Assembly: GCA_947651335.1 (NCBI GenBank)
Contig: CANSYV010000068.1
Span: forward strand, 1 to 7,126
Source of the DNA: an uncultured Lachnospiraceae bacterium
Lineage (GTDB): Bacteria > Bacillota > Clostridia > Lachnospirales > Lachnospiraceae
Direction of reading: 5' to 3'
DNA: 7,126 nucleotides
The notes under the pieces are model-generated. The model was given only the letters and a program-made list of their open reading frames with translations, was not told the origin of the DNA and did not search any database. The position numbers and the translations under genes were made by a program. The first letter of the stretch is position 1, and each line of letters begins with the position of its first letter. Below are positions 1-4,700 of the stretch, one piece after another.

Positions 1-69
1 CCCGCCGAGATACAGGAGAAAGAAATTGCGGCCAGACAGAGCCAGCTGGCTGAAGGGGAAGATAATTAA
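1..69 (+). CDS. 3' end of an unidentified protein (5' part outside window)
   Basis: Frame 1 is open from the window edge to a TAA at 67-69 and encodes 22 residues beginning PAEIQEKEIAARQ and ending EGEDN. The tail is hydrophilic, rich in Gln, Glu and Ala, and looks helical or disordered. No family can be named from so little. It lies 116 nt upstream of the cobT start with a strong hairpin between, so it may belong to a different transcript. That the frame is coding is inferred from its phase, its clean stop and the hairpin that follows. Confidence 0.5.
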   Translation, partial: PAEIQEKEIAARQSQLAEGEDN

Positions 70-96
70 GAAGATGATCCATGGGGCATAGGATAC

Positions 97-138
97 CGGG
101 AAGCGTAAAGCTCAGAATCTGGGGCTTTGCGCTTTCCG
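97..138 (+). terminator. Strong hairpin between upstream gene and cobT; candidate intrinsic terminator or structured leader
   Basis: Bases 97-113 pair with 122-138 as an uninterrupted 17-bp stem, with three G-U pairs, around an 8-nt loop (114-121, AGAATCTG). The next bases (139-153) are T-rich, about 10 T of 15, but A and G interrupt them, so the U-tract is weaker than in a textbook terminator. The position, 28 nt after the upstream stop codon, fits termination of that gene. The alternative is a leader structure of the cob transcript. The stem is certain from the sequence; its function is inferred. Confidence 0.5.
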
Positions 139-170
139 TATATTTATGTGTTTCCGTGCCGGATAGGAAA

Positions 171-176
171 AGGAGG
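171..176 (+). promoter_or_regulatory. Ribosome binding site that fixes the cobT start
   Basis: AGGAGG sits 9 nt upstream of the ATG at 186. It is a near-perfect Shine-Dalgarno sequence. It argues against the longer in-frame ATG at 81, which has no such site and would put the 97-138 hairpin inside the coding region. Confidence 0.85.
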
Positions 177-185
177 CATTCAAAA

Positions 186-1238
186 ATGTTGACATTGAAA
201 GAGGCGAAAACTTTGGTGAAACCGCTGGACACCCAGTCTATGGAGGCTGCCAGGAAACGCTGGGACAGCATTGCCCATCCCTTACACAGTCTGGGATTGA
301 TGGAAGACCTGGTGGTACAGATAGTGGGAATCACCCGCAGCCAGGACATAAATATTGGAAAGAAGGCATTAGTCTCCATGTGTGCGGATAACGGGGTGGT
401 GGAGGAAGGTGTGACCCAGACCGGGCAGGAAATCACAGCGCTGGTGGGGGAAAACTTTCTGAAAGGGGACGCCATCTCCAGCATATTCAGTAAACTGGCA
501 GGTGCAGACCATTTTCCTATTGATGTGGGAATGGTGTCAGATACCAAGGTGCCCAGGAAGAAAGTGGCTTATGGGACCAAAAATATGGCAAAGGAACCTG
601 CTATGACCTATGAGCAGGCGGTGCAGTCCATTGAGGCAGGGATTCAGACCGCCGAAGAATTGAGGAACCAGGGGTACCGCCTGCTGGCCACCGGGGAGAT
701 GGGAATCGGAAATACTACCACCAGCAGCGCTATGGCGGCTGTTCTTTTAAACCAGCCGGTGGAAGCAGTCACCGGGCGGGGGGCCGGGCTGTCCAGTGCA
801 GGGCTGGAAAAGAAAATTGCGGTGATTGGCCATGCCATCCGCACCTACAAGCCAGACCCAGCAGATCCAATCGACGTGCTGGCGAAGGTGGGCGGTTTTG
901 ATATCGGCGGGATTACGGGTCTTTTCCTGGGCGGGGCGGCTCTGGGGATTCCTGTGGTAATCGACGGCTTTATCTCCGGGGTGGCAGCGCTGGCAGCCGC
1001 GGGAATCTGCCCACAGGCAAAAGATTATATGATCGCGTCTCATGTATCCCAGGAGCCTGCAGCCCATATGATACTGGAAGCGCTGGGAAAAGAGGCATTT
1101 CTTCACGGACATATGTGCCTGGGAGAGGGAAGCGGAGCCGTGGCCCTGTTCCCACTGCTGGATATGGCGGCAGAAGTGTATGAGAAAATGAGTACCTTCT
1201 GTGACATTCATATGGAAGAATATAAACATTTGGATTAG
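186..1238 (+). CDS. cobT: Nicotinate-nucleotide--dimethylbenzimidazole phosphoribosyltransferase (CobT)
   Basis: This cytosolic enzyme moves the phosphoribosyl group of nicotinate mononucleotide onto 5,6-dimethylbenzimidazole or another lower-ligand base, giving the alpha-ribazole phosphate used to finish cobalamin. The 350-residue product matches the usual family length. Family motifs are GEMGIGNTTTSSA (about 170-182), GRGAGL (197-202) and LGEGSGAVALFPLL (312-325). Glu314 in the last matches the catalytic Glu317 of the Salmonella enzyme. The start at 186 follows an AGGAGG site. An in-frame extension back to 81 would add 35 residues unlike the family N-terminus. The normally ADHGV-type base-site loop reads ADNGVVEEGVTQTG (67-80), so the preferred base may differ. 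It is the first gene of the cob cassette, 9 nt before cobU. Identity is secure; base specificity cannot be read from sequence. Confidence 0.96.
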   Translation: MLTLKEAKTLVKPLDTQSMEAARKRWDSIAHPLHSLGLMEDLVVQIVGITRSQDINIGKKALVSMCADNGVVEEGVTQTGQEITALVGENFLKGDAISSIFSKLAGADHFPIDVGMVSDTKVPRKKVAYGTKNMAKEPAMTYEQAVQSIEAGIQTAEELRNQGYRLLATGEMGIGNTTTSSAMAAVLLNQPVEAVTGRGAGLSSAGLEKKIAVIGHAIRTYKPDPADPIDVLAKVGGFDIGGITGLFLGGAALGIPVVIDGFISGVAALAAAGICPQAKDYMIASHVSQEPAAHMILEALGKEAFLHGHMCLGEGSGAVALFPLLDMAAEVYEKMSTFCDIHMEEYKHLD

Positions 1239-1247
1239 GGGGAAAAG

Positions 1248-1802
1248 ATGCTGACTGTGATTACAGGGGGAAGCGCCAGCGGAAAGTCTGCCTATGCAGA
1301 AGACCTGGTGCTTTCCTGGGGGCCGGCACAAAGGCTTTATGTGGCCACCATGTACCCCTTTGATAAAGAGAGTGAAAAGAGAATTGCCCGACACCAAGAA
1401 ATGCGAAAGGGTAAAGGCTTTCAGACCGTGGAGTGTTATACAGGTCTGGAATGGATTCAGGTGCCGCCAGGCGCCAATATACTCCTGGAATGCATGTCAA
1501 ATCTGGCGGCAAATGAGATGTTCCAGGAGTCCGGCGCAGGAGAGAAGACAGTGGAAGCGGTGATGAGAGGGGTCTGTCATCTGGAAAGACAGGCATCCCA
1601 TCTCTGTGTGGTGACCAACGAGATTTTCTCCGACTGCCAGCCATACCATGAGGAAACAAAAAGGTATCAGCAGTACCTGGGTGAGATCAACTGCCGGATG
1701 GCGCAGATGGCACAGCAGGTGGTGGAAGTGGTATACGGGATTCCTCTGTACAGGAAAAACACAGTGGAAACAGGCACAGAAAGGAGCGGGAATCTTTTAT
1801 GA
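1248..1802 (+). CDS. cobU: Adenosylcobinamide kinase / adenosylcobinamide-phosphate guanylyltransferase (CobU), full length
   Basis: CobU phosphorylates adenosylcobinamide and transfers GMP from GTP, making adenosylcobinamide-GDP for CobS. The 184 residues fit the usual size of about 180. A perfect Walker A P-loop, GGSASGKS, is at 7-14. The segment RIARHQEMR (45-53) supplies His49, the likely guanylylated histidine (His46 in Salmonella). LLECMSNLAANEMF (79-92) matches the family's LLDCLT-like segment. The C-terminal block is divergent: TNEIFSDCQP (123-132) replaces the common NEVGxGIVP, although the downstream helix and YGIPL remain. The start has an AGGGGGA site 4 nt upstream. The stop overlaps the cobS start as ATGA (1799-1802), which suggests translational coupling. 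The identity is firm. Whether it keeps both activities alone is open, given the second CobU-like gene downstream. Confidence 0.93.
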   Translation: MLTVITGGSASGKSAYAEDLVLSWGPAQRLYVATMYPFDKESEKRIARHQEMRKGKGFQTVECYTGLEWIQVPPGANILLECMSNLAANEMFQESGAGEKTVEAVMRGVCHLERQASHLCVVTNEIFSDCQPYHEETKRYQQYLGEINCRMAQMAQQVVEVVYGIPLYRKNTVETGTERSGNLL

Positions 1803-2605
1803 AAGCCTTGTGGAATGCTTTTAAAATCGCTTTTTCCATGTATTCGAAAATTCCCATGCCAAAAAGCTCATGGACAAAAGAAAACATGCGCTATGTTATG
1901 TGCTTCTTTCCTCTGGTCGGGCTGGTATCAGGGGCTTTAAGCGCAGGCTGGATGGGACTTTTACCAATTCTTCACCTGGACGGGGGCGGCTTTGGCCTGG
2001 GGACAGCGGTGCTGGCATTGATTCCCGTGGCTGTGACCGGGGGGATTCATCTGGACGGTTTTCTGGACACCTCTGATGCTCTGGGCTCCTGGCAGGAGCC
2101 GGAGAAACGTCTGGAAATTTTGAAAGATTCCCGGGCCGGAGCTTTTGCGGTGATTATGGGATGTGTGTATTTTTCTCTGAGCCTGGGGGTATACACTGCC
2201 GTTGGCGATATTGCCCTGGATGATATGAAGATCATCTACCAGGCGGCCTGTGTCTACATGATATCCCGGGCATTGAGCGGTCTGGCCATTGTAACCCGGC
2301 CCATGGCTAAGAACACTGGCCTGGCGGCAGCCTTTTCTGATGGAGCCCAGAAGAAAACCGTTGCCCTGGTGATGATTGGTTACCTGTTCATCTGCGGCGG
2401 GGCGCTGATATTCCTGGCTCCGATGCCAGGGGCAGTATGCCTGGCTGCGGGGCTTTTGGTATATGGATATTACTGCCGGATGGCTCAGAGCAAATTCGGC
2501 GGCGTGACCGGAGACCTGGCCGGATGGTTTCTCCAGGTTTCAGAATTATGTATGCTGCTGGCGCTGGCGGCAGCGGCTATGTTAGGAGGTGGGTCATGGA
2601 GCTGA
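1799..2605 (+). CDS. cobS: Adenosylcobinamide-GDP ribazoletransferase (cobalamin synthase, CobS)
   Basis: This integral membrane enzyme joins adenosylcobinamide-GDP to alpha-ribazole or its 5'-phosphate, giving adenosylcobalamin or its phosphate. The 268 residues are slightly more than the common length of about 250. Diagnostic motifs are HLDGFLDTSDAL (84-95) and KDSRAGAFAVI (109-119), acidic residues that bind the metal and substrate in this family, and FGGVTGDLAGWF (233-244). Several hydrophobic segments fit a polytopic protein, including about 34-54, 65-82, 115-135, 186-206, 210-226 and 246-263. It starts inside the cobU stop (ATGA), with AAGGAG at 1781-1786 as a somewhat distant ribosome site. 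Its last 10 bases overlap the next gene. Its substrates come from its neighbours CobT and CobU, and its product may pass to the downstream phosphatase. Confidence 0.95.
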   Translation: MKALWNAFKIAFSMYSKIPMPKSSWTKENMRYVMCFFPLVGLVSGALSAGWMGLLPILHLDGGGFGLGTAVLALIPVAVTGGIHLDGFLDTSDALGSWQEPEKRLEILKDSRAGAFAVIMGCVYFSLSLGVYTAVGDIALDDMKIIYQAACVYMISRALSGLAIVTRPMAKNTGLAAAFSDGAQKKTVALVMIGYLFICGGALIFLAPMPGAVCLAAGLLVYGYYCRMAQSKFGGVTGDLAGWFLQVSELCMLLALAAAAMLGGGSWS

Positions 2606-2976
2606 TTATAGGAGGTGCATATCAGGGAAAATGGGAATATGCCAAGAAGCTGTTCCCCCATGCTGTATGGGTAAACGGAGCAGACTGTACTTTGGACGAA
2701 CTGCTGGGAGCAGGGGGGGTGCATCATTTTCACGATTTTCTGGGCAGGCAGATGGAACAGGGAGAAGACCTGGAAAGGCTGCCTGAGCTGATTATGGAGA
2801 AAACCCCCGGCCTGGTGATTGTGTCAGATGAAGTGGGCTATGGGGTGGTTCCCATAGATGTCAGGGACAGGGCCTTTCGGGAGGCTGTGGGACGGGTGTG
2901 CTGTGAACTGGCGGCCCGGGCCCGGCGTGTGCACCGGGTGGTGTGCGGGATAGGGACGGTGATCAAGGATGCTTAA
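2596..2976 (+). CDS. Short CobU-like protein with degenerate P-loop
   Basis: The 126-residue product belongs to the CobU family but lacks about 55 residues compared with a standard member. The C-terminal signature is well kept: IVSDEVGYGVVP (75-86), FREAVGR (94-100) and RVVCGIG (114-120). The N-terminus keeps the P-loop outline as GGAYQGKW (6-13), but the Ser/Thr after Lys12 is Trp. The segment carrying the guanylylation histidine is missing. The start at 2596 has AGGAGG at 2584-2589 and overlaps the end of cobS by 10 nt. A longer in-frame reading back to 2437 lies wholly inside cobS and is not credible. Its place between cobS and the phosphatase ties it to cobalamin assembly. It could be a partial enzyme, a partner of the full-length CobU, or a decaying duplicate. 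The reading frame is intact, which speaks against decay. Family assignment is confident; function is not. Confidence 0.85.
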   Translation: MELIIGGAYQGKWEYAKKLFPHAVWVNGADCTLDELLGAGGVHHFHDFLGRQMEQGEDLERLPELIMEKTPGLVIVSDEVGYGVVPIDVRDRAFREAVGRVCCELAARARRVHRVVCGIGTVIKDA

Positions 2977-2977
2977 A

Positions 2978-3580
2978 ATGGTGCTGCTGAGGCATTCTTT
3001 TACAGCGGGGAACTTGAAAAAACGCTATATAGGCGTCACAGATGAGCCCTTATGTCCGGAGGGAACCCGTTTCCTAAAGGAACACTTTTATCCGGATGCA
3101 GAACATATTTTTGTCAGCCCCCTGTGCAGATGTGTACAGACTGCCCGGCTGATTTACCCGGACAGGGCTTTTCATATCATAGAAGAGCTGGCGGAATGCG
3201 ATTTTGGCGATTTTGAAAATAAGAATTACCAGGAGCTTTCAGACAATCCTGATTATCAGAAATGGATTGACAGCGGCGCCGCCCTTCCCTTTCCCAATGG
3301 TGAGAGCCGGGAGGCGTTTCGGTGGCGGACATTGAGAGGATTCCAGAAAGTGGTGGGTTACTGCCTGAACAGGAAAGCAAAATCAGCGGCAGTGATTACC
3401 CATGGGGGAAATATTATGAATATTCTGGAGGAATACGTCAGTCCGAAAAAAGATTATTACCAGTGGCATGTGGAAAACGGCTGCGGCTATCTGGTGGAGC
3501 TGGAAAGGAGTTTGTGGAAACGAAACTGGGAGGAACTGCATATTGTGGCCAGAGTTCCGCATATTCCTTCCAGACATTGA
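2978..3580 (+). CDS. cobC: Histidine phosphatase family protein, probable alpha-ribazole phosphatase (CobC-like)
   Basis: The probable role is removing the 5'-phosphate from alpha-ribazole phosphate or adenosylcobalamin phosphate, the final step of nucleotide-loop assembly. The 200 residues have the phosphoglycerate-mutase-like layout: RHS with catalytic His6, SPLCRCVQTA (47-56, phosphate-binding Arg51), an acidic patch LAECDFGDFE (71-80) and THGGNI (141-146, His142). The usual first motif is RHG; here Gly is Ser. The start at 2978 is chosen because AAGGA (2965-2969) lies 8 nt upstream. The ATG at 2969, three codons earlier, overlaps the previous stop and has only a distant GGGA, but remains possible. 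The family is broad and acts on many phosphates, so the CobC assignment leans on the preceding cob genes. Confidence 0.85.
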   Translation: MVLLRHSFTAGNLKKRYIGVTDEPLCPEGTRFLKEHFYPDAEHIFVSPLCRCVQTARLIYPDRAFHIIEELAECDFGDFENKNYQELSDNPDYQKWIDSGAALPFPNGESREAFRWRTLRGFQKVVGYCLNRKAKSAAVITHGGNIMNILEEYVSPKKDYYQWHVENGCGYLVELERSLWKRNWEELHIVARVPHIPSRH

Positions 3581-3593
3581 AAAAGGGAGACAA

Positions 3594-4619
3594 ATGAGAA
3601 GTAAAAGGATAAATTTTATTACTGCAGTCATATGGCTCAGTCTTGCCCTCTCAGCGGCATTGCCGGTAAATGCCAAGGGCTGTGTGCCGGACGAAGTAGA
3701 AAGACTGTGGGAAAATGAAGAAGATATCAGTTACATTGTAGACTTTCTGGACTATGACGGGAATTTTCTGGATTCGAAGATCTGTACGTATGGACAGAGA
3801 CTGGAAGATATTATTGTTCCGGAGCGGGAGGAAGATGAGGAATACACCTATCGCTTTACCGGATGGCAGCCAGAACTTTGTGAAGTGGTGACTGAGGGCG
3901 CGGCATATATGGCTGTCTATGAGAAGATTCCTAAAGACGGTTCAGACCCGGAGCTTCCGGAAATATCATCCAATTCTCAGGATAAAAACAGCCCGGAGAC
4001 TACCGGCCCGAAAAGTCCGGACCAGATCTATTCCATATCTTATGAAGTGGTGCCAATTCATATAGAGACACCTGTGCCAGTTCCCACGCCTGTACTGGCG
4101 CCCGAGAGTCTGGATCTGCACGTGGGAAAAATACAAAACATAACGGTTCCGGTCATTCATACTTCAAAAACAGCCGGGGAAAATGGGGCGGAAAATGAAT
4201 CATCCGCAGAGACTTCTTCAGAGGTTTCCCAGGTAAAGGACAGCGGCGCATCTGTGTCTGCGGCAGATAAAATCCTGCCCACGGACATCCCCGGTGAACA
4301 GGCCGGTACAGGAAAGAAACGGGGGAGCACAGAGAAAAAAGCCCCCAGTGAAGGAACAGGAAAAAATGAAAAGGCGGGCGCCCAGGCTCAAAACGCGGAT
4401 GTAAAAGCCTGCGATACACAGGATGCAGGGCCCAGGAAAGGCGGCGGGACAGAAACCGGTAAAGCTGAAGAACCAGTGGAGGAGAAAAAGCAGGCAGCCT
4501 CTCATGCTTCATTTGGGAGATGGGCGGACACCGGAGAGAATGGAATTCCTGTTTTTATATTGCTGGCGGGCATTCTTGGATGCTGTCTGTATATCTGGCG
4601 CAGAGAAAAACGAAATTAA
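3594..4619 (+). CDS. Secreted, membrane-anchored surface protein with one InlB B-repeat-like domain
   Basis: The 341-residue product starts with a signal peptide: basic MRSKR, a hydrophobic core about 8-24, and probable cleavage after VNA27. Residues about 47-111 look like a single InlB B-repeat / beta-grasp module, with DYDGNFLD, TYGQRL, a Pro-containing turn and YRFTGW followed by AVYEK. A Pro-rich stretch (154-170) and a long low-complexity Gly/Ala/Glu/Lys/Ser stalk (about 190-305) follow. A hydrophobic segment (317-335) and the basic tail RREKRN end it. ADTGEN (311-316) just before the membrane segment resembles a degraded LPxTG sorting motif. The start at 3594 follows AGGGAGA (3584-3590), and the upstream in-frame extension overlaps cobC. 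It lies 13 nt after cobC and could be co-transcribed, though no cobalamin role is visible. Likely a cell-surface stalk or adhesin; the binding partner is unknown. Confidence 0.75.
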   Translation: MRSKRINFITAVIWLSLALSAALPVNAKGCVPDEVERLWENEEDISYIVDFLDYDGNFLDSKICTYGQRLEDIIVPEREEDEEYTYRFTGWQPELCEVVTEGAAYMAVYEKIPKDGSDPELPEISSNSQDKNSPETTGPKSPDQIYSISYEVVPIHIETPVPVPTPVLAPESLDLHVGKIQNITVPVIHTSKTAGENGAENESSAETSSEVSQVKDSGASVSAADKILPTDIPGEQAGTGKKRGSTEKKAPSEGTGKNEKAGAQAQNADVKACDTQDAGPRKGGGTETGKAEEPVEEKKQAASHASFGRWADTGENGIPVFILLAGILGCCLYIWRREKRN

Positions 4620-4626
4620 AAAAATC

Positions 4627-4654
4627 TTGTTTTTTTGACTGTTTCCTGTATAAT
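4627..4654 (+). promoter_or_regulatory. Candidate sigma-A-type promoter for the protease gene
   Basis: A perfect TATAAT is at 4649-4654, 47 nt before the protease ATG, in an AT-rich gap. The best-spaced -35 is TTGTTT at 4627-4632, with a 16-nt spacer, which matches only three consensus bases. The better-looking TTGACT at 4635-4640 is only 8 nt from this -10 and cannot pair with it. It could serve TAAAAT at 4661-4666, but only with a long 20-nt spacer. A promoter in this gap is plausible; its exact elements are uncertain. Confidence 0.35.
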
Positions 4655-4690
4655 AAAAGCTAAAATTATATAAACCAGACCACAGAAAGT

Positions 4691-4695
4691 GGGAG
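4691..4695 (+). promoter_or_regulatory. Ribosome binding site that decides the protease start
   Basis: GGGAG lies 5 nt before the ATG at 4701. An in-frame GTG at 4689 would place this site inside the gene and has no ribosome site of its own, so 4701 is preferred. The ATG at 4707 is a weaker alternative, 11 nt away. Confidence 0.65.
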
Positions 4696-4700
4696 ATTTT

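Noticed and set aside
81..185. In-frame upstream extension of cobT starting at ATG 81
   Set aside because: No ribosome site precedes it, it would translate the 97-138 hairpin, and the added 35 residues do not resemble the CobT N-terminus. AGGAGG at 171-176 clearly serves ATG 186.
70..185. Cobalamin riboswitch upstream of cobT
   Set aside because: The gap is 116 nt, mostly one simple hairpin, with no B12-box-like sequence or multi-branched core.
747..1397. Long open frame on the minus strand opposite cobT and cobU
   Set aside because: It mirrors well-supported + strand genes, has no recognisable motif, and its Cys/His/Arg-rich composition is typical of antisense reading of GC-rich coding DNA.
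2437..2595. Longer N-terminus for the short CobU-like gene
   Set aside because: The extension lies fully within cobS, is not CobU-like, and the AGGAGG at 2584-2589 points to ATG 2596, directly before the family's beta-strand and P-loop.
3468..3593. Longer N-terminus for the surface protein
   Set aside because: It overlaps cobC, has no ribosome site, and would bury the clear signal peptide that begins at ATG 3594.
4153..4512. Minus-strand open frames opposite the stalk of the surface protein
   Set aside because: Low-complexity codons on the + strand leave the antisense frames open by chance; the products are Leu/Phe/Pro/Arg-rich with no family features.
4616..4638. A7/T7 inverted repeat at the end of the surface protein gene as an intrinsic terminator
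   Set aside because: The stem is almost all A-U with a 5-nt loop and no G-C core, so it is unlikely to be stable enough, although the T-run could still contribute to termination.
4635..4654. TTGACT plus TATAAT as a promoter pair
   Set aside because: The spacer is only 8 nt, far from the 16-18 nt required, so these two boxes cannot work together.
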